Positions 23,793-31,525 of a stretch of 64,000 nt of DNA are shown piece by piece (the stretch's first letter is position 1; each line of letters starts with the position of its first letter). The notes beneath the pieces are model-generated. The model was not told the DNA's origin. It was given only the letters and a program-made list of their open reading frames with translations, and ran no database searches. This stretch comes from an uncultured Prolixibacteraceae bacterium. GTDB lineage: Bacteria > Bacteroidota > Bacteroidia > Bacteroidales > Prolixibacteraceae. The stretch is from contig CALGIG010000011.1 in assembly GCA_937915865.1 (NCBI GenBank), forward strand, positions 62,001 through 126,000, written 5' to 3'. The position numbers and the translations under genes are program-made.

Positions 23793-25208
23793 TTACTGAA
23801 TTTGCGAATTAGCCATCAGCCGTTTTAGCCATGCAATGGCTGTGTTATTGTCAGCGATGGCTTCAATTTGCCGGGTTTTGTAATCGAGCATTTGCTGCTG
23901 AATGCGAAGCAAATCAGTCAGTCCGGCGCCCGAAGCCGAGAAACTTTTCATCAGGATATTCAGCGATTTATTCGCCAGATCAGCCTGATTCTGGAAGAGT
24001 TTCACCCGTCGCTGCGCATCCTGGTAAAGCTGAATGGCCTCGTAATACTCAGTTTGCAGCGCATTGGCCGTTGCCTGAAATCCCTGTTCAGTAGCCGACT
24101 TTTGCAACTTCACTTCCTCCTGCATGGCTTTGTACTTTTTCCGGTATATGGGTAGAGTAACCGTCACCATCGGCATCACCATGTCTTTTCCGTTCATTTC
24201 AGGGGCCATGGCAGCCGGATCTGTTTTGATTAGCGAATAGTTCACGCCGAGTCCTACCATGGGGTAGCCCATTTTAGTGACCATCTTCCTTTTGGCGTCG
24301 AGAGACTGTTGTTCGAACTGTAACATGCCGAGCATCGGGTTGTGTTGCAACATGCTGTCAGAAACTGTTTGCAGCGAAATGTTCAGCGAGTCGGCTGATA
24401 GTTTTTCTGCAAGTTGCACAGGTGTTTGCGGCTTCCGGTTAAGGTAACTGTTGAAACGAGCCGCAACCGTCTGCTGCTGATTTTTGAGCAACGAAATACT
24501 GTTTTCAAGCTCTCCGATTTCCATTTGAACCCTGTACAAATCAGCTAATCCCGATCCTCCTGAAGAACTCATCGGTGCAGAATTGTTACTTGTTGCAGAA
24601 TTTGACTGACTGGAATTAGCTCCTGGATTTCCGCCCATTCCACCCATTCCAGATGCAGATGTAGCAGCAGAAGAGGATCCAGTTGACATTCCGCTTCCTG
24701 AAGTACCGACAGAACTGCTACTGGCTGCCGATTTGAATTTGACCAGCGACAACCGTTCTATAGTTCGCAAAATCTCCAGGTTTTCCTCAGTAATGCGAAT
24801 CGACTGATCGATTTTCTGCAGTTCGAAATAAGTACGCTGAACATCGTAAAACACCTGCAACTTGGCGTCGCGCAAGGTTTCCAGTTTGGCTTTGGCCATC
24901 AGGCTCATCTCATCCTTGGCTGCTTTCAGCGTTCCAAACCACGGAAACATTTGCATCAAACGAATGTCGGCAACTTGTTTCCCGCTAACCAGTTCCATTG
25001 GGCTCAGAAAAATTCCTGAGCTCAATTCAGGATCAGGCAAACTGCCTTCCTGTGGAACCTTTTGCAGCGAAGCTTCATATTCAGCCAGTTTTTGCAAAAC
25101 GGTCGGATTATTTTTGGCTGCGATTTCCAGGTAATTCATCAGTGAATCCTGCGAATACGAGGAAAAGCCGAGTGTTATGATACTTGCGATTATTAGTATT
25201 TTTTTCAT
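23793..25208 (-). CDS. cusC: TolC-family outer-membrane factor of the Cu/Ag efflux system
   Basis: 471 aa with a signal peptide (about 1-19). Two long alpha-helical repeats typical of outer-membrane efflux channels are present. Residues about 160-220 are a low-complexity Ser/Gly/Ala/Met/Asn insert placed where the family has the short periplasmic helical tip, just before LADLYRVQMEIGELEN. The channel would connect CusA/CusB to the outside. The gene lies between cusA and cusB in one leftward operon. The insert has no counterpart in the second TolC module (czcA fusion). Confidence 0.9.
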   Translation of the reverse strand: MKKILIIASIITLGFSSYSQDSLMNYLEIAAKNNPTVLQKLAEYEASLQKVPQEGSLPDPELSSGIFLSPMELVSGKQVADIRLMQMFPWFGTLKAAKDEMSLMAKAKLETLRDAKLQVFYDVQRTYFELQKIDQSIRITEENLEILRTIERLSLVKFKSAASSSSVGTSGSGMSTGSSSAATSASGMGGMGGNPGANSSQSNSATSNNSAPMSSSGGSGLADLYRVQMEIGELENSISLLKNQQQTVAARFNSYLNRKPQTPVQLAEKLSADSLNISLQTVSDSMLQHNPMLGMLQFEQQSLDAKRKMVTKMGYPMVGLGVNYSLIKTDPAAMAPEMNGKDMVMPMVTVTLPIYRKKYKAMQEEVKLQKSATEQGFQATANALQTEYYEAIQLYQDAQRRVKLFQNQADLANKSLNILMKSFSASGAGLTDLLRIQQQMLDYKTRQIEAIADNNTAIAWLKRLMANSQIQ

Positions 25209-25221
25209 CTTTTTTTAATTT

Positions 25222-25285
25222 AAACACGAAGACACTAAGCCACAAAGTTTTTATAATTCCTCCGTGTCTTTGTGTCTTTGTGTTG
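25222..25285. repeat. CACAAAGACACAAAG palindromic repeat, copy 2
   Basis: Arms 25222-25247 and 25263-25285 with an AT-rich loop. It begins 14 bp upstream of the TolC-like start codon and its right arm overlaps the last codons of cusA, which encode a TQRHKDTEEL tail. Confidence 0.75.
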
Positions 25286-28200
25286 AACCCGTTCTTACTG
25301 CATTTTCCCGCCACATCGACTGGAACATTGGCACCACGAAGATGGTCATCACCTGGATGATCATTCCGCCAAAGGTTGGAATAGCCATTGGAACCATGAT
25401 GTCGGCGCCTTTTCCGGTAGATGTGAGCACTGGTAACAAGGCGATAATGGCTACTGCAGTAGTCATCATGGCAGGACGGACACGTTTCAATCCGGCAGCA
25501 ATTACTGCCTCACGGACATCGTGAACGGTTTGGGGATGACGTTGCTCAAACGTTTGGTGAATGTAGGTTCCCATGATCACGCCATCGTTGGTGGCAATTC
25601 CGAAGAGGGCGATAAAACCCACCCAGACAGCAACACTCAGGTTAATCGGGTGCATCTGGAACAGGTCACGCAGGTTTATTCCAGCTATGGAGAAGTTCAT
25701 GAACCAATCTTGTCCGTAGAACCACAACATGATAAATCCACCTGCAAAAGCCACAAAAACGCCCGAAAAATGGATCAACGAAGCTGTGACAGTGCGGAAC
25801 TGAAAATACAGTAACAGTAAAATCACCAGCAAACTCAACGGAACTACAATGGACAAGCGTTTCGTTGCCCGCATTTCATGTTCATAGTTTCCGGCGAATT
25901 TGTAAGTAACACCATTAGGAAGAGCCAGTTGTCTCGAATCTATCTTTTGTTTCAGGATTTTATTGGCTTCGTCCACCACGTCCACTTCGGCTTTGCCTTC
26001 TGTCTTGTCAAAAATCACGTATCCAACGAGGAAAGTATTTTCGCTGCGAATCATCTGTGCGCCTCGCGTGTAGTCGATATCGGCAATTTCGCTGAGCGGA
26101 ATTTGTACACCGTTCATAGCCGGAATCAGGATGCGTTTGAGGTCTTCGGGATTGTCGCGTAACTCGCGGGCATAGCGCACCCGCATCGGAAAACGCTCGC
26201 GTCCTTCCACCGAATTGCTCAGCGTCATTCCGCCAACAGCTACCTGCAAAACTTCCTGCACATCGCTCACGCTCATGCCATAACGGGCCATCGCCTCACG
26301 ATTTAGTTTAATTTCGAGGTAAGGCGCACCAACCGCGCGGTCGTAAAACACCGAGGTGGCTTTTACCGACGGAACATCTTTCAGCGCCTGTTCCAATTGC
26401 AATCCGGCTTTCTCAATGCTTTCCAGATCGGGACCATAAACTTTCAGTCCCATCGGGGCGCGCATTCCGGTGGAAAGCATTACCAAGCGGGTTTCAATTG
26501 GCTGTAATTTAGGCGCCGAGGTCAGTCCAGGGATGTTGGTCACTTTTACGATTTCATTCCAGATGTCGTTTGGCTTTTTGATGTGGGGCCTCCACTGACG
26601 GAAATAATCACCGTTGGTCGTCGGAATAAGGCTATCCGTAGGAATTAATCTGAATGTTTCCTTCTCCGGATTGTATTTTCCGCCGTTTTTCAGAAGGTAA
26701 CTGCCGTCGCGGTCGGTTTTAAACTGCTGCCGGTGACCGTTTTCATCCAAAATATATTCGGGCCGGTAATTGATAGTATTCTCAAACATCTGCACCGGAG
26801 CCGGATCGAGCGCCGAATTGACGCGGCCCCATTTCCCCACAGCCACTTCCACTTCAGGAATGGCCGACAGCCGTTTGTCGAGCGTTTCGATATAGTCGAG
26901 GTTCATTTCGATGCTCGAATGCGGCATGGAGGTAGGCATCAGCAGGAAAGAACCTTCGTTGAGCGAGGGCATGAATTCCTTACCGGTTCCGGGAAATGCT
27001 TTGATCGATTTTTGCCAGAGCGCAGTTTGCCTGAAACTGCTCCAACCCAGCTTTTCAAAGCCATTGGCGGCAAAACCGAAAATACGCTCGGTTCCTTGCC
27101 AGACGAGCAATCCGAAGAGCAAAGTAAAAGCCGGAAGCAACAAAAATTTCCACTTGTATTCGAGGCTCCAGCGCATAATCGATTCGTAAAAATGAACCAT
27201 CGAGAGCAGTGCCAGCAAAATAACGGCAACTATTCCTGCGACAAATAGAAAATTAATTAATAGGCTGTTATGTGCGCCAAGCGGAAGCCATTCTTCAGCC
27301 AGATAGAACACGGCCACGAGAACGGCGATTGCAATGTTTATGTAGTTTGGATACTCTTTTCGGTGATTCGGCCAGCGGTAATCGAGCAGATTATTAATAC
27401 CGATTGCTGTCAACGCCAATGCCGGCCAAACCTGCCAGATGACAACAAAAACAATTCCGGCGCCAATCAAAATTCCATTCCAGACTTTCCTGATTTTACC
27501 CGTATCGAACCGAATGGAAAAAAGCAAATAGGCAAGCGTTGGCAACACGATGATACCCAGCAAAAAGGCTGAAATCAGTGCGAATGTTTTGGTGAATGCC
27601 AGCGGATGAAACAGCTTTCCTTCGGCGGCTTCCATGGCAAAAACCGGCAGGAAGCTCACGATTGTGGTGGCAATCGACGTAACCACAGCATCGCGTACTT
27701 CGGTGGTAGCTTTATAAATCACAGCCAGTAGTTTTTTACCACGTGCGCCTTTGTTTTCGGGCATTTCGAGGTGCCGGAGAATGTTCTCCACATCCACAAT
27801 TCCGATATCGACCATCACGCCAATGGCAATGGCAATACCCGAAAGGGCTACAATATTGGCATCGACACCGAAAAAGCGCATCAGAATGAAAGTCATCAAC
27901 ACGCCAATGGGCAGCAGCCCAGCCACGATGATTGAAGCCCGCATATTCATTACCAGCACAATAATCACGATGATGCTGATCAGAATTTCGTGCGAAAGCG
28001 CTGACTCCAATGTTCCAATGGTTTCCTTAATCAACCCGGTGCGATCGTAAAAGGGCACGATGGTCACCTTTGAAACCGAGCCATCTGCCAGAGTTTTTTG
28101 TGGCAATCCGGCTTCAATTTCAGTAATTTTGGCTTTCACGTTGTTGATCACCTCCATCGGGTTGGAGCCGTAGCGGGCAACTACCACCGCACCAACAGCT

Positions 28201-29099
28201 TCGGAACCCGCCTTGTCAAGCCCGCCGCGACGAGTGGCCGGACCAAACGATACATTGGCAACGTCTTTAATGCGAACTGGCACATTGTTGCGAACTGCAA
28301 TCACCGAAGTTTCGAGGTCTTCCAGATTTTTCACATAACCCAGTCCGCGAATGATATATTCAACGCTGTTCAGTTCGATAGTTTCGGCGCCAATGTCGAG
28401 GTTACTTTTGCGCACGGCATTCATCACGTCCATGGTGGAAACGCCAAATGCTTTCAGCGCTTCAGGATTCAGATCTACCTGGTATTCTTTAACGAATCCG
28501 CCAACAGAAGCTACTTCGGAAACCCCTTCGGCTGCTGATAAACTGTATTTGACGTAAAAGTCCTGAATGGTGCGCAATTCCTGTGGGTTCCAGCCTCCGG
28601 AGGGTTCGCCGGTGGCAGGGTTGCGGCCTTCGAGCGTGTACCAGAAAATCTGTCCAAGCGCTGTGGCATCGGGCCCCAGCGTAGGCTGAACGCCATCAGG
28701 CAACGTACCGGCAGGCAACGAGTTGAGCTTTTCAAGGATACGCGAACGACTCCAATAGAAGTCGACGTCGTCCTTGAAAATGATGTAGATGAACGACATC
28801 CCGAACATCGACGTGCTGCGTATGGTTTGCACGCCTGGAATACCAAGCAGGGCAGTGGTAAGCGGGTAACTCACCTGATCCTGAATGTCCTTGGGCGAAC
28901 GGCCCATCCATTCGGTAGCCACAATCTGCTGGTTTTCACCAATGTCGGGAATGGCATCGACAGGCACCGGATCGCGCGGCAGAAATCCTGTGCTCCAGTT
29001 GAATGGCATGGTGACCAAGCCATAACCGATAAACGAAAACAGGATTATAAACGCCACGAGCCGGTTGTCGAGAAAATATTTGACAAGTCGGTTAAACAT
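25251..29099 (-). CDS. cusA: CusA-type heavy-metal RND efflux pump
   Basis: 1282 aa from ATG 29099. A longer frame to 29159 only reads into a repeat element. HME-RND inner-membrane proton/metal antiporter. The TM4 segment AIAIGVMVDIGIVDVEN (D431, E438) and the periplasmic motif RLVMLSTGMRAPMG match the monovalent Cu+/Ag+ (HME4) subgroup, the latter holding the conserved metal-binding Met. Residues about 545-680 contain several extra membrane segments between the two halves, and a charged insert lies in the second periplasmic domain, which makes it about 230 aa longer than enterobacterial CusA. The last ten residues come from a palindromic repeat. Confidence 0.93.
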   Translation of the reverse strand: MFNRLVKYFLDNRLVAFIILFSFIGYGLVTMPFNWSTGFLPRDPVPVDAIPDIGENQQIVATEWMGRSPKDIQDQVSYPLTTALLGIPGVQTIRSTSMFGMSFIYIIFKDDVDFYWSRSRILEKLNSLPAGTLPDGVQPTLGPDATALGQIFWYTLEGRNPATGEPSGGWNPQELRTIQDFYVKYSLSAAEGVSEVASVGGFVKEYQVDLNPEALKAFGVSTMDVMNAVRKSNLDIGAETIELNSVEYIIRGLGYVKNLEDLETSVIAVRNNVPVRIKDVANVSFGPATRRGGLDKAGSEAVGAVVVARYGSNPMEVINNVKAKITEIEAGLPQKTLADGSVSKVTIVPFYDRTGLIKETIGTLESALSHEILISIIVIIVLVMNMRASIIVAGLLPIGVLMTFILMRFFGVDANIVALSGIAIAIGVMVDIGIVDVENILRHLEMPENKGARGKKLLAVIYKATTEVRDAVVTSIATTIVSFLPVFAMEAAEGKLFHPLAFTKTFALISAFLLGIIVLPTLAYLLFSIRFDTGKIRKVWNGILIGAGIVFVVIWQVWPALALTAIGINNLLDYRWPNHRKEYPNYINIAIAVLVAVFYLAEEWLPLGAHNSLLINFLFVAGIVAVILLALLSMVHFYESIMRWSLEYKWKFLLLPAFTLLFGLLVWQGTERIFGFAANGFEKLGWSSFRQTALWQKSIKAFPGTGKEFMPSLNEGSFLLMPTSMPHSSIEMNLDYIETLDKRLSAIPEVEVAVGKWGRVNSALDPAPVQMFENTINYRPEYILDENGHRQQFKTDRDGSYLLKNGGKYNPEKETFRLIPTDSLIPTTNGDYFRQWRPHIKKPNDIWNEIVKVTNIPGLTSAPKLQPIETRLVMLSTGMRAPMGLKVYGPDLESIEKAGLQLEQALKDVPSVKATSVFYDRAVGAPYLEIKLNREAMARYGMSVSDVQEVLQVAVGGMTLSNSVEGRERFPMRVRYARELRDNPEDLKRILIPAMNGVQIPLSEIADIDYTRGAQMIRSENTFLVGYVIFDKTEGKAEVDVVDEANKILKQKIDSRQLALPNGVTYKFAGNYEHEMRATKRLSIVVPLSLLVILLLLYFQFRTVTASLIHFSGVFVAFAGGFIMLWFYGQDWFMNFSIAGINLRDLFQMHPINLSVAVWVGFIALFGIATNDGVIMGTYIHQTFEQRHPQTVHDVREAVIAAGLKRVRPAMMTTAVAIIALLPVLTSTGKGADIMVPMAIPTFGGMIIQVMTIFVVPMFQSMWRENAVRTGSTQRHKDTEEL

Positions 29100-29111
29100 A
29101 TAGAAAGTGTT

Positions 29112-29246
29112 AGCCCCATCCCCAACCCTTCCCCCAAATGGGGAAGGGAGTTTGGGCAATGGAAATTCTTAAGTTTTTGCTCTTTAATGAGCGAATGATT
29201 TTATATGCGGTGCATGAAGTCCCCCATTTGGGGGATTTAGGGAGCT
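29112..29246. repeat. MITE-like intergenic element, copy C (about 135 bp)
   Basis: Starts AGCCCCATCCCCAACCC, with hairpin CCTTCCCCCAAATGGGGAAGG. It ends with hairpin CCCCCATTTGGGGG followed by ATTTAGGGAGCT. Ends and layout match copies A and B in the opposite orientation. It fills the gap between the secreted HMA gene and cusA, 13 bp before the cusA start. Confidence 0.7.
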
Positions 29247-29255
29247 ATTGGCTTT

Positions 29256-29594
29256 TTACCGATACTTGCAGCAACCAGGAAGTTTATTGTAGGCAGCGTC
29301 AGTGGCTTTGGCTTTTTCGTTGTCGTGTCCGGCTTCGGCAATTTTTTTACCAATGGCGTCGATGTTGGTTTTAGATGGGTCGAAAGTAGCTGTCAGCATT
29401 TTGTCTTTCTTATTCCATTCGGCTTTGGTTACACCGTCGATTTTGGCAGCCTTTTCAATACGCGCTTTACACATGTCGCAGTTGCCCGAAACTTTAAGGG
29501 TTTCAGTTTTTGGATTAGCAGCGAAAGCGCTGTTATTTGACGAAAATACGACTGCCAATAAGGCTATGATGGTGATTTTTACTAATGTTTTCAT
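29256..29594 (-). CDS. Secreted HMA (heavy-metal-binding) protein
   Basis: 112 aa with a signal peptide (about 1-25, ending SAFA). One HMA domain carries the site GNCDMCKARIEKAAK and a C-terminal ANYKLPGCCKYR-like ending, giving two Cys pairs. It is likely a periplasmic Cu+ carrier that hands metal to the RND system. It is the free-standing counterpart of the CusB HMA tail (both share DMCK, SKTNID and a Cys-Cys end). It lies upstream of cusA on the same strand. Confidence 0.88.
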   Translation of the reverse strand: MKTLVKITIIALLAVVFSSNNSAFAANPKTETLKVSGNCDMCKARIEKAAKIDGVTKAEWNKKDKMLTATFDPSKTNIDAIGKKIAEAGHDNEKAKATDAAYNKLPGCCKYR

Positions 29595-29628
29595 TTTGTA
29601 TTGAATTTGATGTTTTTAATTTATTCCT

Positions 29629-29700
29629 AACACGAAAGCACAAAGTCACGAAGAAATTATTTTTCTAAATGAAACTTAGTGTCTTGGTGTCTTTGTGTTT
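29629..29700. repeat. CACAAAGACACAAAG palindromic repeat, copy 3
   Basis: Arms 29629-29653 and 29675-29700, AT-rich loop. It lies 35 bp upstream of the start codon of the secreted HMA gene and ends 20 bp before the stop of the next upstream gene. Confidence 0.75.
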
Positions 29701-29719
29701 AAACAACGGTATAAAAACA

Positions 29720-30139
29720 TCAAATCCGGAAAACACCAATGTCGGATAGATTTACGTCGCTAACCAGTAGATTTGGTGGCGGACTGACATCAGTGTAAAT
29801 GCTGTTGTATGCAGTTAATACGTTGAAATGCTGGATTTCAGGAAGAATGAAAACCTGCAAAACCGGTTGCTCAAAGTTTTTAAATACGGAAAACGACGGA
29901 GCAAAATTGTGATCGACAATATAAACCGAAACCTGGTTATTACAACAACTTGATTCAACATGGTTGCCGGGTTGTGTGCATTCGTCAGTTTCGCCTTCCA
30001 TACCGCAGGATGCGATGTGTCCGATCAGTGAGACTTTCGCATCGGCTAGTTCACCACCGCAATAATGGCGCGAAATGGTAAGCTGCAAGCCCGAAAGCAG
30101 CATGAGTAAAGCGACTGATATGGAAAGGATATTTTTCAT
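29720..30139 (-). CDS. HYC_CC_PP family protein
   Basis: 139 aa with a signal peptide (about 1-22). It has the motifs from which the family takes its name: RHYCGGEL early, SSCCNN in the middle and SPPPNLL near the end. Cys residues at HYC, ASCGM, ECT and SCC could bind Cu or form disulfides in the periplasm. These proteins are known mainly next to metal RND systems of Bacteroidota. Their function is not established. A TACCTTTG box at 30184-30177 fits a -7 promoter element for this gene. Confidence 0.8.
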   Translation of the reverse strand: MKNILSISVALLMLLSGLQLTISRHYCGGELADAKVSLIGHIASCGMEGETDECTQPGNHVESSCCNNQVSVYIVDHNFAPSFSVFKNFEQPVLQVFILPEIQHFNVLTAYNSIYTDVSPPPNLLVSDVNLSDIGVFRI

Positions 30140-30176
30140 TCTTAAATTGAAACACTTAATCCAACAAAATGTTGAT

Positions 30177-30184
30177 CAAAGGTA
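30177..30184 (-). promoter_or_regulatory. Candidate -7 promoter box (TACCTTTG)
   Basis: TACCTTTG on the minus strand matches TAnnTTTG exactly. A weak TTTT stands 19 bp upstream (30207-30204) in place of TTTG. It would start transcription about 35 bp before the HYC_CC_PP gene. Confidence 0.35.
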
Positions 30185-30257
30185 GGATTATTTGGTTTTG
30201 CTGAAAATGCAGGGCTGTTAATAATTGCAAATAGCTCAATGTCAGTATTGAAAGTGA

Positions 30258-30290
30258 AGTCAGGGTGTGACTCGAAGTCACGCCCTGACT
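30258..30290. repeat. GTGACTCGAAGTCAC hairpin, copy 2
   Basis: 15-bp arms (30258-30272 and 30276-30290) with one mismatch and loop CGA. It lies 10 bp after the stop of the CzcB-like gene. It shares its core with the in-frame copy in cusB. No T run on the minus side, so it is a poor intrinsic terminator. Confidence 0.65.
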
Positions 30291-30299
30291 AAAACTGCA

Positions 30300-31472
30300 T
30301 TAACAAGCCATTTCTCCAGCATTTTTCTTGGCGGCCAATAAGTTGTAGGCACCTTTCACAACAACTTTGGTCGTTGAAATATCGAATCCATCAGGCAAAA
30401 TAACTTCAGTAAAACCGTTGTCGGTCACGCCTTTGCGAACTTCAATGATTTTGTATTCAGTAAACGGCTTTCCATCTTCTTCCTTGTTTTTGTCGAAAAT
30501 GAAGATATAATCCTTGTCGTCGAAATTTACAATGGCATCCGATGGGAGCGCGGCAACCTGGTTTCCGGAAGTTTCGATAATGGCATTCACGTACATACCG
30601 GGCAATACATTTTTGCAATCGGAGGTTACGTTTGCATATACTTTGTAAGTTTTGTCGGCATTTATCGATCTTCCGGGGTGTGAAATAACTGCATCGTGCG
30701 GCTCTGTTTCGTTGTTGATATAAAACCTGATTTTTTGTCCCTGCATGACTTTATCTGCATCCTTCTCGAACATCGTCAATTCCAGGAAAAGTTTGCTACT
30801 GTTGACAATCTCGAACAAAACATCAGTTGGTGAAACCGATTTTCCAAGGTTAATGTCAACGGTTTTTACAAAGCCTGAAATGGGCGACTTCAACGCCACC
30901 GAACTACTGATGTTATCTTCATTCAAACCTGCAGGATTTATTCCAATCAGGAGTAGTTTTTCCTCGTAAGCTTTCAGTTGTGCTTTTAGCGTTTTGTAGT
31001 CGCTGTTAATTTGCTGGAAGTTTTTGGCTGAAGAAATGTCGGCTTTGTAAAGCTCGGAACTTCGTTTATAGTCGGCTTCAGCAAATTCGAACTTGTTTTT
31101 GGTTTCGAGGTAACTTTGCTGAATGTCTATAAATTGCTGGTTTTCAATAATAGCCAGCGTTTGACCTTTCGAAACTGAATTTCCGGGCATCAAGGTTGTA
31201 TTTTTGATAAAACCACCCAGCGGCGCTGAAACGGTGGCCATATTTTGTGGTGCAACCGAAATGATTCCGTTCACTTTTAGCGTACCACTCATTGCACGCA
31301 TTTCAATCGATCCGGTTTCGATATTGGCCAGTTTGATCTGGTCTTCGCGCATTTCAACAATATCTTCCGGAATTACCTCTTCGGTTTTACTTTCTTTGGT
31401 TTTCTTTGGATTTCCGTTACACGCAAATAAAGCGATCAGGAACAAAGCTGTAATGTATTTATATTTTGACAT
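30300..31472 (-). CDS. czcB: CzcB-like RND periplasmic adaptor lipoprotein
   Basis: 390 aa. Signal peptide with lipobox LFAC, so Cys18 is probably lipidated. Membrane-fusion protein order: beta-barrel and lipoyl halves (TVSAPLGGFIKNTTLMPGNSVSKGQTLAII and ALKSPISGFVKTVDINLGKSVSPTD) around a helical hairpin (about 120-185), then membrane-proximal strands. Unlike the CusB of this window it has no HMA or CSMHP domain. It follows the czcA fusion gene, with which it would form a complete tripartite pump for a divalent metal. Confidence 0.92.
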   Translation of the reverse strand: MSKYKYITALFLIALFACNGNPKKTKESKTEEVIPEDIVEMREDQIKLANIETGSIEMRAMSGTLKVNGIISVAPQNMATVSAPLGGFIKNTTLMPGNSVSKGQTLAIIENQQFIDIQQSYLETKNKFEFAEADYKRSSELYKADISSAKNFQQINSDYKTLKAQLKAYEEKLLLIGINPAGLNEDNISSSVALKSPISGFVKTVDINLGKSVSPTDVLFEIVNSSKLFLELTMFEKDADKVMQGQKIRFYINNETEPHDAVISHPGRSINADKTYKVYANVTSDCKNVLPGMYVNAIIETSGNQVAALPSDAIVNFDDKDYIFIFDKNKEEDGKPFTEYKIIEVRKGVTDNGFTEVILPDGFDISTTKVVVKGAYNLLAAKKNAGEMAC

Positions 31473-31488
31473 GATTTTATTTTTTTAG

Positions 31489-31521
31489 AGCCCTAACAGG
31501 TTTTTAAAACCTGTTAGGGCT
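31489..31521. repeat. 16-bp inverted repeat between czcA and czcB
   Basis: AGCCCTAACAGGTTTT (31489-31504) and its perfect complement (31506-31521), with a 1-nt centre, so the AT-rich tip must open. It stands in the 53-bp gap between the two pump genes, 4 bp after the czcA stop. It could lower czcB expression or be an inert palindromic repeat. Confidence 0.7.
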
Positions 31522-31525
31522 ATTG

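Noticed and set aside
26733..27248. 171-codon open frame opposite cusA, and other antisense frames of 90-150 codons opposite cusA, cusB and czcA
   Set aside because: They mirror the coding strand of well-conserved RND genes and show no motifs or context of their own.
29100..29159. Longer reading frame for CusA
   Set aside because: It is translated repeat element (copy C); the family N-terminus begins at MFNRLVKYF.
18405..31521. CRISPR array or phage/IS boundaries among the repeats of the metal island
   Set aside because: Repeats are palindromes at irregular distances without spacers, and there are no cas, integrase or transposase genes.
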